This document shows positions 8,582 to 16,814 of a stretch of 64,000 nucleotides of DNA, in pieces. Position 1 is the first letter of the stretch; each line of letters opens with the position of its first letter. Made by a program: the position numbers and the translations under genes. Source of the DNA: CAVYUC01 sp963771595 (GTDB taxonomy: Bacteria; Bacteroidota; Bacteroidia; Bacteroidales; Prolixibacteraceae); assembly GCA_963771595.1 (NCBI GenBank), contig CAVYUC010000018.1, positions 62,001 to 126,000 of the forward strand. The letters are read 5' to 3'. The notes beneath the pieces were generated by a model that saw nothing but the letters and a program-made list of their open reading frames with translations, was not told where the DNA came from and ran no database searches.

Positions 8582-9314
8582 AGACTTGTTCATTCAATAT
8601 ATTACCTCGCGGTTTGGAATATTGAAATTCATCGGATTTGCAATACTTCTGGTAATGCTTGGTGCTGATAAATTTTCTGGATGGGAGATTTATGTCAAAA
8701 ATTTAATTTTTGTCTTTGCTTCTTTATTTGTTTTTCGAATGGTCGATGATGTCTGGTCATTTCACCAGGATAGAAAAAATCACCCGGAGAGGAAATACAT
8801 TCAGCCCGAAAACCTGAAAGGTTTTGTTGTGTTAACCGGTATCATTTTCATTATTTATCAGGTAATTCTGTTTTTGAATTCGCCCTTTCTGAGTTTCATA
8901 ATTTTGATTCTATTTCTGGTTTCAAATGGATTATACCTTCTTTTTTATAAGATTAAAAGTGTAATGGTGATTATTCCTCTTTTAAAATATCCGGTTATCA
9001 TCTGGTGTATTTCACAATTTTCAATGTTGGCCGATATTGTGTTTTTATCTTTCGGTGCCTTTTTCATGATGGCGGTTTTTGATTTTATAGATGCAAATCC
9101 AACCAAAACCAACAGACTTTTTACAAAGACTGCACTGCTGTTAATAACAGCCCTTTTTGTTTTACGCCCCTGGAATGAAAACAATAATATGCTTATTCAA
9201 ATCATGTTAATGATGACACCATTTATTCTTTTCGTTTTGCCGAAATCCAAACTTTATAAATTTTTTCCGGTCCTGATATTTCCAATGATACATGTAATTG
9301 ATCTAATAATCTAA
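8550..9314 (+). CDS. UbiA-like membrane protein (prenyltransferase fold)
   Basis: A 254-residue protein with about eight hydrophobic segments. The first aspartate-rich motif is recognisable: FRMVDDVWSFHQDRKNHPER (residues 62-81) resembles the UbiA-family loop in which Asp residues bind Mg-diphosphate and which is usually followed by D-x-x-x-HPxRP. A second acidic loop, FDFIDANPTKTN (near residue 170), is in the place of the second motif. UbiA enzymes transfer prenyl groups to aromatic or glycerol-type acceptors in the membrane. The protein is shorter than typical UbiA members (about 280-300 residues), and the aspartate pattern is not fully canonical, so a divergent role is possible. The start at 8550 lies inside the preceding gene; no better start exists before the first hydrophobic segment. 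Confidence 0.65.
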   Translation: METLAKFKYYRDLFIQYITSRFGILKFIGFAILLVMLGADKFSGWEIYVKNLIFVFASLFVFRMVDDVWSFHQDRKNHPERKYIQPENLKGFVVLTGIIFIIYQVILFLNSPFLSFIILILFLVSNGLYLLFYKIKSVMVIIPLLKYPVIIWCISQFSMLADIVFLSFGAFFMMAVFDFIDANPTKTNRLFTKTALLLITALFVLRPWNENNNMLIQIMLMMTPFILFVLPKSKLYKFFPVLIFPMIHVIDLII

Positions 9315-9316
9315 TT

Positions 9317-10282
9317 ATGAACGAACTATTTCTTAAACCAGTTACAAATCCCGATCATTACAGATTTGAGGAAGTCGATTGTTACAATTGCGGTACCGAT
9401 GATTATCGTTTTTTACTCATTGCCGAAGATGATTTAACTGCAAAAGATGGAAGTTTTCAATATGTTACCTGTAAAAATTGCGGGCTGGTTTTTCATAATC
9501 CACGGATTCATATCAGTCAAATTAAATCATTCTACGACAGTGAGTATATTGCTCACCGAAAAAAAACCAACTGGGGAATTTTAACGCCACTTTACGAATG
9601 GGCCATGAATAAGCACGACCGTGACAAAGAAAAACTAGTGTCGAAATATATTGAGCTGAATAACGAAACAGATGTGCTGGATGTTGGTTGTGCGGTGGGG
9701 ACTTTTCTGCTCCATTTAAAAGAAAAACACCAATGTAAAATAAGTGGTGTCGATTTTAAAGAAAATCTGGCGTATCCCGGATTTGAACAAATTGAATTTT
9801 ATCCGGGCCTTTTTTATGAACAGGAAATAAATAATAACAGGTTCGATTTAATTACCATGTGGCATTTCCTTGAACATGAATACGCCCCAAATAAGTCCCT
9901 GAAAATGGCAGGTAAAGTTTTGAAACCAAAAGGGAAGCTAATTATTGAAGTGCCCCGTCTGGATAGTTTTACGTATAAATTGTTTGGTAAAAAATGGCCT
10001 GGTGTGCAGGCACCTCAGCATACTGCCTTATATAGTAAAAAAACATTCATGCAGATTATCGAAAAAAATGGATTTAAAATAATTGATTATCTTCCATATG
10101 GTGCTTTTCCGCCCTATTTCTATATTTTCACAGGTACATGGTTTAAACTTTTTGGAAAGGGATTGAATCTTAACCGTGCCATTTTCCCTTATTTTCTGGG
10201 ACAACTTATTCTAACTCCATTGCTGCTGTTTCAAAAATACTTAAACCTCTCGATGCAAACCATCGTCTGCGAGAAGATTTAA
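9317..10282 (+). CDS. Zinc-ribbon class I SAM-dependent methyltransferase
   Basis: A 321-residue cytoplasmic protein. It opens with a small zinc-binding module (C22-x2-C25 and C52-x2-C55), then a class I methyltransferase domain with motif I VLDVGCAVGTFLL (residues 120-132) and the acidic and aromatic post-motif segment LITMWHFLEHEYAP (near 180). A C-terminal hydrophobic region (about residues 262-310) could contact the membrane. This architecture is common among methyltransferases next to polysaccharide, lipid and natural-product genes. It starts two bases after the UbiA-like gene, so it belongs to the same transcript. The methyl acceptor is unknown. Confidence 0.85.
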   Translation: MNELFLKPVTNPDHYRFEEVDCYNCGTDDYRFLLIAEDDLTAKDGSFQYVTCKNCGLVFHNPRIHISQIKSFYDSEYIAHRKKTNWGILTPLYEWAMNKHDRDKEKLVSKYIELNNETDVLDVGCAVGTFLLHLKEKHQCKISGVDFKENLAYPGFEQIEFYPGLFYEQEINNNRFDLITMWHFLEHEYAPNKSLKMAGKVLKPKGKLIIEVPRLDSFTYKLFGKKWPGVQAPQHTALYSKKTFMQIIEKNGFKIIDYLPYGAFPPYFYIFTGTWFKLFGKGLNLNRAIFPYFLGQLILTPLLLFQKYLNLSMQTIVCEKI

Positions 10283-10309
10283 TAATAGAAACCATTTTAA
10301 CTTTATCAA

Positions 10310-11575
10310 ATGAATATAAAACTTTTAAAAATCAGAATACTGCTCTACATTTTAAGCCACAATATTTTATCATTGGTTACATTAAAATTATCACAGGGTA
10401 CCTTTTTTTATACTATTAGAAAGCAGTTCCTTCTATCGTCGTTGTTTAAAGATGCGAAGTATGCAAAAGTGGGCAAGAAGTATTTTGTAAATCCTTTTGC
10501 GCCCTATTTTCCCGGAAAATATTTTTCTAAAATGCTCGACAATAATAGCGTAAGACAGTATCCTTTAAAACCAAATTATGCACAAATTTCAATAACCAAT
10601 GTTTGTCCCTGCGAATGTTATCATTGTCATGTTGAAAATACACAAGACAGAAGCCTTGATTTACCGAAAGAAAAAATTTTTGAAGCAATTGGTGACATTA
10701 TCGACGCTGAATTTCCGGTCATTTTTTTTGTTGGTGGTGAACCGATGAGCCGTTTTAATGATTTGGTAGAATTTGTAAAAAAGGCAAAACAGAAAATGGA
10801 TACCCGGATTTTCACATCAGGAGTTGGCGTAACTACTGAAAAGCTAAAAATATTGAAAGAAGCCGGTCTGGAAGGAATCTGTGTAAGTATCGATCATTAT
10901 GAAGAAGAAGTTCATAACAAGCAGCGCAGAAATAATCAAGCTTTTAAAAGCGCCGTTTTTACCATTTCCGAAGCCGCCCGACTCGGGTTTTATGTATCGG
11001 CGGTTTGTTGTACAACCGGTAAAATGGCAAGGTCAGGTGAGTTTAAAAAAGTAGTGGATTTGGCTGAATTACTGGGTGCACATTCCATTCAGATAAATGA
11101 AATAAGGCCGGTTGGAAGAGCAAACAGAAATGGAAGTTCTGAAATTTTCCTCTCTAAAAAAGACAAGGAATTGTTGATTGATTACTACAAAATCCAAAAT
11201 AAAAGCAAAAGAAAAATTGCCATCGTAATGCCATGGTACAATGAGGAACCTGAATTATTTGGGTGTATGGCTACATCTGGTCAAAATGTTTATATCAATT
11301 CAAAAGGGGATGTGCAACCATGTGTGCTGTTAAATGCCAGTATTGGAAATATTTATGAAAATAGTTTTAAAGAGATCTGGGGCAAATTTATTCCTTTATG
11401 CGAACATCCTGTTCGGGAATGTATCGTGCATACTTTGAGTGATAAAATCAACAATTCAAAATCGCATCTCCTGCCACAAGATAAGACATTAGCACTTTGG
11501 CCTGAATTTTCAAAGATGGAGCCCAGTGATTTATTTAAAAAGATTAAAATGACCAAACAAATACCATTAAAATGA
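10310..11575 (+). CDS. Radical SAM/SPASM-domain protein
   Basis: A 421-residue protein. After an N-terminal extension of about 90 residues, the radical SAM cluster motif appears as TNVCPCECYHC with C99-x3-C103-x2-C106 and an extra C101. FVGGEPM (about 144-150) matches the SAM-binding GGE motif. The C-terminal SPASM region has GCMATSGQNVYINSKGDVQPC and further cysteines in PLCEHPVREC, which would bind one or two auxiliary iron-sulfur clusters. Members modify peptides or small molecules by radical chemistry; nothing here shows a peptide substrate, so the target is probably the product of the neighbouring enzymes. It overlaps the next gene by four bases (ATGA). Confidence 0.87.
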   Translation: MNIKLLKIRILLYILSHNILSLVTLKLSQGTFFYTIRKQFLLSSLFKDAKYAKVGKKYFVNPFAPYFPGKYFSKMLDNNSVRQYPLKPNYAQISITNVCPCECYHCHVENTQDRSLDLPKEKIFEAIGDIIDAEFPVIFFVGGEPMSRFNDLVEFVKKAKQKMDTRIFTSGVGVTTEKLKILKEAGLEGICVSIDHYEEEVHNKQRRNNQAFKSAVFTISEAARLGFYVSAVCCTTGKMARSGEFKKVVDLAELLGAHSIQINEIRPVGRANRNGSSEIFLSKKDKELLIDYYKIQNKSKRKIAIVMPWYNEEPELFGCMATSGQNVYINSKGDVQPCVLLNASIGNIYENSFKEIWGKFIPLCEHPVRECIVHTLSDKINNSKSHLLPQDKTLALWPEFSKMEPSDLFKKIKMTKQIPLK

Positions 11576-11907
11576 CAAATTTTGAGAAAAAATACAACCT
11601 GGATTTAAAACCTGGAGAAGATTTCAAAATCAAAGAAAATCATTGGATTCCTCAAAAAATGGGAGTCGATTTTTTTGTTTTCGGAAATACGTTGTATTGC
11701 AAAAGCAACATGCAAAAACTGCCAAAACATGAATTTTTGCATGTGGCCCAGTTTCGAAAATATGGAAGTTTTTTGGTTATCGTACATTACCTTTTTTTTC
11801 TCATAATAAACTTTATCAGGTACCGTAATTTTGGGAAAGCCTTTGTTGAAGTTCCTTTTGAAGTGGAATCCAGAAATTTTGAAAGGATTCAGGGGAAATA
11901 TTTTTGA
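11572..11907 (+). CDS. Small HExxH-motif (zincin-like) membrane-associated protein
   Basis: A 111-residue protein with HEFLHVAQ (H53, E54, H57) and a downstream glutamate in PFEVES (E97), the layout of short gluzincin-like domains related to DUF4157, in which two histidines and a glutamate bind zinc. A hydrophobic segment (residues 67-83) sits between them. It might be a peptidase or a non-peptidase metal-dependent enzyme. Its start overlaps the radical SAM stop (ATGA), making it the last gene of the accessory train. I do not recognise a named family member. Confidence 0.6.
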   Translation: MTNFEKKYNLDLKPGEDFKIKENHWIPQKMGVDFFVFGNTLYCKSNMQKLPKHEFLHVAQFRKYGSFLVIVHYLFFLIINFIRYRNFGKAFVEVPFEVESRNFERIQGKYF

Positions 11908-12238
11908 AGTTAATCTTTAAAACCCATTACAAACTTTTGCCATTGTAGCCTATAATAATCTGAACAAGATAGATTCAGGGAGTTATGTACGCTGTCCACA
12001 TCCTTGAGAATCCAGTTAGTTTTCATTACTTAAAAATTACCTCGATAAGCTATCAGGTTTTAATTTTATCTTGTTATGATCAATGAAATCGTAGAAGTAA
12101 AACTCGAAAGATACGATGAACATAAGTTTTCATTTCTCTGTAGCTTTCTTTTTTTTAAAGAAAAGTTTTATTTTTAAAATTTTAAATTAACCTGATTTCT
12201 TTGCAAAAGAAGTAACCTGATTAAATGTTAAAACACTA
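11908..12238. other. Intergenic region ending the accessory locus
   Basis: 331 bases with high AT content. A weak hairpin of T-rich and A-rich halves near 12150-12170 could end transcription of the upstream train. A 33-codon frame starts near 12076 but has no recognisable features. I see no promoter matching the consensus. Confidence 0.4.
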
Positions 12239-13054
12239 ATGGTTTTTGAAGTTGTTGAACCAAATGAAATTTTAAAACCTTTTGTACATTCCATCCAGTT
12301 AACCGACATGAACAACGGCGAACGATTGCATCATCAAAAGATTGTTCCCTATGGTTTTGGAGGTTTAATATTAAATTTCAGAGGGAAATGCAGCCTTACT
12401 TCAGGAAGCGCAGAAGAAATTCAACTCCCTGATTTGTTTATTGCTGGTTTAACCAATGAGCCTGTTATACTAAATGCAAACGATGCTATCGGCACAATTG
12501 CAATTAATTTTTATCCTACCGGATTATATCATTTTCTTCGATCGCCTGCTGCAGAATTATTAAATTATACTACAGATGCTACCAATGTATTTGGTACAAA
12601 ATCAGAAAAATTAGTAGAAAAGATTATTAACACCGAGAACAACAGGAAAAAGCTGGAATATGTTGAACAATTTTTGACCAGGCAATTTGATAAAGCGAAA
12701 ATTAAAAATAACAGTTCCATTGAAACGGCACAAAAAATCATGTTAAACAAAGCTGGTCAAATTTCTATAAGTGAATTGGCAGATAAAACAGGTGCATCGG
12801 TTTCCCGTCTTGAACGTCAATTTCAGCGGCAAACCGGGCTGACACCTAAGATTTATTCCAACATCTTACGCTTTAACCATGTTTTTAAGCTCATCAGGGA
12901 AACCGGTACAATAAAATGGCAGGATATCATCTACCGGTGCGGGTATTATGATCAGGCTCATTTTATTAAGGAATTCACCAAATATGCCGGCGATACACCA
13001 AGAAAATTTTTTCAGCAACGATACCGTGCTTCCGAATTCTATTCGGGAAAATAA
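12239..13054 (+). CDS. AraC-family transcriptional regulator
   Basis: A 271-residue cytoplasmic regulator. The C-terminal 90 residues are an AraC/XylS double helix-turn-helix domain: ISISELADKTGASVSRLERQ (about 176-195) gives the first recognition helix and WQDIIYRCGYYDQAHFIKEF with the following GDTPRKFF gives the family signature. The N-terminal part, starting with PNEILKPFVHSI, is the small-ligand or sensing domain seen in many Bacteroidota AraC proteins. It is alone, with no clear target beside it; it could control the upstream accessory genes or the secreted proteins downstream. Confidence 0.9.
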   Translation: MVFEVVEPNEILKPFVHSIQLTDMNNGERLHHQKIVPYGFGGLILNFRGKCSLTSGSAEEIQLPDLFIAGLTNEPVILNANDAIGTIAINFYPTGLYHFLRSPAAELLNYTTDATNVFGTKSEKLVEKIINTENNRKKLEYVEQFLTRQFDKAKIKNNSSIETAQKIMLNKAGQISISELADKTGASVSRLERQFQRQTGLTPKIYSNILRFNHVFKLIRETGTIKWQDIIYRCGYYDQAHFIKEFTKYAGDTPRKFFQQRYRASEFYSGK

Positions 13055-13125
13055 TTTTGCAGGATTACCTCATCTGCAGGTTTGGCTCGCACTGGTTTAA
13101 ATGGATAGCAATTGGCTGCTTTTTG

Positions 13126-13133
13126 TACTTTTG
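13126..13133 (+). promoter_or_regulatory. Putative -7 promoter element
   Basis: TACTTTTG fits TAnnTTTG exactly and lies 103 bases before the start of the secreted protein gene at 13236. A matching -33 TTG at the standard distance is not clear. Confidence 0.4.
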
Positions 13134-13235
13134 CCGATTTTTTACAATTTATTGCCCCCCCTGATTCCTATTTTTCGCCAAAAATTACCTGAAATCAACA
13201 TCATTTATTCACATAACAGATAAAGGAGTTACCAT

Positions 13236-13829
13236 ATGAAAGAAAAAAAAGAATTAAACAAAAGAACGGGCAGATTTAACATACAGCGTAAAGTGCCAGA
13301 GCGTTCTGCCCCTAAAATTTTTTATCCCATTGCTTTTTTCATACTGATAAATATCATGTGGGTTAACAATATGCAGGCACAAAAATTTTACGTTCAGCAA
13401 AAAAACGGAGTTCAAAATGAATTTGCGCTGGAAGGAATTTCCCGTCTCACTTTCCCGTCGGGAAACATCGAAATACTTCATACCAACGGCAGCACAACTG
13501 ATTTTAATACAGAAAACCTGCGTTACCTGGCTTTTGTTGATTTTACAACTGATGCACCAGGCAATGTTGTTCCGGAAATGCTTGATATTACTGTACATCC
13601 AAATCCGGCGGGGAATGTTTTACATGTAAATTATAAAATGGATAAACATGGCTTGTTCTGTTTTAAGATCATCAACCTCCAGGGGCAAATTTTAGCCTTA
13701 AAGGAAACTGCGGGCCAGGCAGGAATGAATAACATAGATTTTAATTTGGAAAATTTTCCCGGAGGCATGTATTTCTTAAAAGCACAATTTCAGCAAAAAA
13801 CAATAACAACTAAATTCTTCAAACAATAA
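13236..13829 (+). CDS. Secreted protein with type IX secretion C-terminal sorting domain
   Basis: A 197-residue protein. A hydrophobic segment (about residues 30-46, IFYPIAFFILINIMWVN) ending before MQAQ is the export signal, preceded by an unusually long basic N-terminus. The last 75 residues form a type A T9SS sorting domain: ITVHPNPAGNVLHV, then IINLQGQIL, and GGMYFLKAQF near the end. Such proteins cross the outer membrane through the gliding/T9SS machinery. The middle has only a short region, so no enzymatic domain is evident. A purine-rich AAAGGAG at 13222-13228, well placed for the ATG at 13236, is a rare good Shine-Dalgarno match here. It is followed after 11 bases by another exported protein. 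Confidence 0.82.
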   Translation: MKEKKELNKRTGRFNIQRKVPERSAPKIFYPIAFFILINIMWVNNMQAQKFYVQQKNGVQNEFALEGISRLTFPSGNIEILHTNGSTTDFNTENLRYLAFVDFTTDAPGNVVPEMLDITVHPNPAGNVLHVNYKMDKHGLFCFKIINLQGQILALKETAGQAGMNNIDFNLENFPGGMYFLKAQFQQKTITTKFFKQ

Positions 13830-13840
13830 TACAGTATATC

Positions 13841-14602
13841 ATGAAAAAATATTTACTTCTCTTTTCAGCCCTTTTCATCATTGCCTTTTCATCAAAAGCA
13901 CAAGACACACTTTATATGTACCAATCGGGGATTCTGGTAATGAAACGAGCCGTATCGGCAATCGACAGCATTACATTTAAATCTGCTGCCCCCTCTGATA
14001 TGGTTACTGATTTCGATGGAAACGTATACAGCACAGTAAAAATTGGCACCCTGACCTGGATGGCAGGAAATTTAAGGACAAGCCACTATAATGACGGCTC
14101 TCCCATCGATTATGTACCAGACAATAATGATTGGATGGACCTTACCCAGGGTGCATTTACATGGTATAACAACGATTCAGCGGCATATGAAATCCCTTAC
14201 GGGAAAATGTACAACTGGTATGCAGTTGAAACAGAAAAATTATGTCCGGCAGGATGGCATGTTGCAAATGAAGACGAGTGGCTGTATTTGGGTTCCTTTT
14301 TGGAAGGCTCAGAAATTGCAGGAGGAAAACTAAAAGCAACCGGCACTGCCGAAAATGGAGATGGATTATGGATTGCACCAAATACCGGAGCCACAAATTC
14401 AACCGGATTTAACGGCTTGCCCGGGGGCAGGCGTTACAGTAATGGCGCATTTGAACAGATGGGTATTAAGGGCGTTTGGTGGAGTTCGACGGATACACCA
14501 GGATATTCATTTTCGTGGGGTTTGGAAAATATAAATGAGCGTTTAAATGGTGCCAGCTATGATGTTAAAAATGGTTTGTCGGTGCGTTGTGTCAAGGATT
14601 AA
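13841..14602 (+). CDS. FISUMP-domain exported protein
   Basis: A 253-residue protein with a signal peptide (MKKYLLLFSALFIIAFSSKA, cleaved near residue 20). The bulk matches the Fibrobacter succinogenes major paralogous domain: TVKIGTLTWMAGNLRTSHYNDG, then YGKMYNWYAVE, LCPAGWHVANEDEW, GFNGLPGGRRYSNG and WWSSTD near the end. These domains are carried by envelope or secreted proteins whose molecular role is not established. It lies 11 bases downstream of the T9SS-sorted protein and is probably co-transcribed with it. Confidence 0.85.
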   Translation: MKKYLLLFSALFIIAFSSKAQDTLYMYQSGILVMKRAVSAIDSITFKSAAPSDMVTDFDGNVYSTVKIGTLTWMAGNLRTSHYNDGSPIDYVPDNNDWMDLTQGAFTWYNNDSAAYEIPYGKMYNWYAVETEKLCPAGWHVANEDEWLYLGSFLEGSEIAGGKLKATGTAENGDGLWIAPNTGATNSTGFNGLPGGRRYSNGAFEQMGIKGVWWSSTDTPGYSFSWGLENINERLNGASYDVKNGLSVRCVKD

Positions 14603-14624
14603 AATTTAACATTATGTTCTGAAA

Positions 14625-14656
14625 AAAGGTTTACATTTTATAAAAGGTAAACCTTT
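14625..14656. terminator. Bidirectional rho-independent terminator
   Basis: Perfect 10-bp stem AAAGGTTTAC (14625-14634) and GTAAACCTTT (14647-14656) with A- and T-rich flanks on both sides, between the converging FISUMP gene and phosphatidyltransferase gene. Confidence 0.82.
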
Positions 14657-14667
14657 ATTTTTATAAA

Positions 14668-15246
14668 TCACTCATTTAACAGCCAGTACAATCCTTTTGC
14701 ATTGGTATGTCGTTCGTTTAAAATGAATGTGATAACTATTGTTTCCAAAACAGCCAGAATACCAAACCCTATGGCGAAGAAATAATATACCTGGAAGAAT
14801 CCAATGAAAAACCACAGAAAAAAAAGCAGTCCCTGGAGGTATCCTGTTACTTTAAAGGAATACAAATGCATGCTGGGAAAATTTTTAAACCGAATGAAAT
14901 GAATGGTATGAGCGGTTATGTACAGGAATAAAAAGAGGTATAAAATCCAGCCATGTTGGCTTAAATCGGCACTTTTAAATTTAAATACTCCTCCAAATGC
15001 CAGAATGTAAGTTCCGTAATCGCCCAATGAATCAAGCCGGGCGCCTAACCTGGTAACCATGTGAAATGTGCGGGCTATGAATCCATCCAGAAGATCGGTG
15101 AAAAGATTGATGCATAAAAAGACGGAAAACAGGTATTCCTGTCCTGAAAATAAAAGGTACAGGATGAACGGAAAAATGATAATACGGTAAAAACTTAAGG
15201 CATTGGGGATGTTGAAAATTTTTTCTTTTCCCATGGTCAGGTTCAA
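14668..15246 (-). CDS. CDP-alcohol phosphatidyltransferase family protein
   Basis: A 192-residue membrane protein with the complete family signature DG-x2-AR-x8-G-x3-D-x3-D (DGFIARTFHMVTRLGARLDS to a final D, about residues 53-76) and about five hydrophobic segments. It would join CDP-diacylglycerol to an alcohol in the inner membrane. It lacks the PssA-specific segments seen in the gene at 2049, and FTDLLDGF is closer to phosphatidylglycerophosphate or cardiolipin synthases, but the acceptor cannot be fixed. It stands alone, with terminators or divergent genes on each side. Confidence 0.85.
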   Translation of the reverse strand: MNLTMGKEKIFNIPNALSFYRIIIFPFILYLLFSGQEYLFSVFLCINLFTDLLDGFIARTFHMVTRLGARLDSLGDYGTYILAFGGVFKFKSADLSQHGWILYLFLFLYITAHTIHFIRFKNFPSMHLYSFKVTGYLQGLLFFLWFFIGFFQVYYFFAIGFGILAVLETIVITFILNERHTNAKGLYWLLNE

Positions 15247-15395
15247 TTATGAATCGAAGTTAATAATATTCTATAAGATGTAATCACAGATGAAGGAATC
15301 CATTATCGAATTTTAAGAAGTCAGGCTTAAAATCAAATATCTCACAAATTTCACAGGGAATCATTCAATGCTTGCTATTTTTACGAAAAAAACCA

Positions 15396-16628
15396 ATGGC
15401 TAATAAATTCTCGCTCGACAAAAACAAAATCAGGGTTTTATTGCTCGAAGGAATTCACGAATCTGCAGTGCATGCTTTCAGGGAAGCGGGTTATACAAAT
15501 GTTGAATATTTGAAAACTGCACTTGATGGAACCGAACTGGAACAGCAGCTTAAAATTACGCACATTCTTGGCATCCGGTCACGTACACAGCTGACGAATG
15601 AAGTATTGAAAAAAGCCAAAAAACTCTTCGCTGTTGGCTGTTACAGCATTGGTACTAACCAGGTTGATTTAAATGCAGCTAAATTTAATGGAGTTCCGGT
15701 TTTCAATGCGCCATTTTCAAACACCCGTTCGGTGGCCGAACTGGTTATCGCCGAATTGATTATGCTGATGCGGGAAGTCCCGGCAAAAAATGCGGCCGCC
15801 CATCGCGGCGAATGGCTTAAAATCTCACGGAATTCCTATGAAGTGCGGGGAAAAAACATCGGGATTGTAGGTTACGGACATATAGGTTCTCAGGTTTCAA
15901 TACTTGCCGAATCACTGGGGATGAATGTGTTTTATTATGATATTGAAAAAAAGCTCAACCTCGGAAAAGCAACTATATGCAGTTCATTGGAAGAATTGCT
16001 CCGGATTTCGGACGTGGTTACCCTGCATGTTCCTGAAACAGAATTAACATTGAAAATGATTTCATCGGAGCAACTGGCGCTTATGAAAAATGGTTCGCTG
16101 TTGATAAATGCATCGCGGGGTTCAGTGGTCGATTATGATGCAGTGGCCAAAGCTTTAAAAGAGGGTAAACTTTCGGGAGCAGCGGCCGATGTTTTTCCCA
16201 CCGAACCGGCTTCAAATGATGAAAAGTTTCATTCGGTTTTGCAGGAATTTGATAATGTAATCCTCACTCCGCACATTGGCGGAAACACTTCGGAAGCGCA
16301 GGCAAACATCGGACTGGAAGTAACCGAAAAACTTATCCGCTACAGCGATAACGGTTCAACAATTGGCGCGGTGAACTTTCCGCAGATTGCACTTCAGCAA
16401 AATATTAACAAACAGCGGTTTTTACACATTCATAAAAACATGCCGGGTGTACTGCGAAACATCAACCTTGTGTTTACCGAAAAGAATATAAACATTGCCG
16501 CCCAGTTTTTACAAACCGATGCCGATATTGGCTATGTTATTTTCGATACAGAAAGCCAGTGTGGCGACCCCATTTTAAAAGAACTGAAAAAGATTCCGCA
16601 TACTATCCGGGCAAGGATGTTGTACTGA
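15396..16628 (+). CDS. serA: D-3-phosphoglycerate dehydrogenase
   Basis: A 410-residue protein starting MANKFSLDKNKIRVLLLEG, closely following the E. coli SerA type. It oxidises 3-phosphoglycerate with NAD as the first step of serine synthesis. The substrate domain (IGTNQVDLNAAKFNGVPVFN), the Rossmann domain (IGIVGYGHIGSQVSILAESL), catalytic segment (LTPHIGGNTSEAQ) and the C-terminal ACT regulatory domain (MPGVLRNINLVFTEKNINIA to the end) are all present, so serine feedback is likely. An upstream ATG at 15372 would add eight residues, but the start at 15396 matches the family. Confidence 0.95.
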   Translation: MANKFSLDKNKIRVLLLEGIHESAVHAFREAGYTNVEYLKTALDGTELEQQLKITHILGIRSRTQLTNEVLKKAKKLFAVGCYSIGTNQVDLNAAKFNGVPVFNAPFSNTRSVAELVIAELIMLMREVPAKNAAAHRGEWLKISRNSYEVRGKNIGIVGYGHIGSQVSILAESLGMNVFYYDIEKKLNLGKATICSSLEELLRISDVVTLHVPETELTLKMISSEQLALMKNGSLLINASRGSVVDYDAVAKALKEGKLSGAAADVFPTEPASNDEKFHSVLQEFDNVILTPHIGGNTSEAQANIGLEVTEKLIRYSDNGSTIGAVNFPQIALQQNINKQRFLHIHKNMPGVLRNINLVFTEKNINIAAQFLQTDADIGYVIFDTESQCGDPILKELKKIPHTIRARMLY

Positions 16629-16684
16629 AATCATAAAAACTGAAGATTTAAATAAACTTCCTGGAATGCTACCTTGGAATATCA

Positions 16685-16809
16685 TTGTCATTTCGAATCC
16701 CGGTATTCCGGGTGAGAAATCCTCAGCATTGAAATACATCCGCTAAAGAAAAAGAAGAAACCTTATATGCAGAAAAAGATTTCTCCTCCTTCGTCGTTCG
16801 AAATGACAA
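16685..16809. repeat. MITE-like or extragenic palindromic element with 13-bp terminal inverted repeats
   Basis: TTGTCATTTCGAA at 16685-16697 is matched exactly in inverted orientation at 16797-16809, and GAGAAATC (16714-16721) is matched inverted as GATTTCTC (16778-16785). Together they form a 125-bp palindromic unit between the converging serA and pgi genes. Elements with GTCATTTCGA...GAGAAATC ends are, to my knowledge, frequent interspersed repeats in Bacteroidota. It has no reading frame and would need a transposase elsewhere. Confidence 0.75.
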
Positions 16810-16814
16810 AATTC

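Noticed and set aside
2049..11907. Archaeal-type ether-lipid pathway (HMGR, UbiA and CDP-alcohol transferase together)
   Set aside because: No geranylgeranylglyceryl phosphate synthase or prenyl diphosphate synthase is present, the HMGR-like protein lacks its cofactor motif, and an acyltransferase is in the train, so the parallel is only superficial.
12076..12177. 33-codon small gene before the AraC regulator
   Set aside because: No start signal, no hydrophobic segment or family motif, and no coupling to a neighbour; chance frame in AT-rich DNA.
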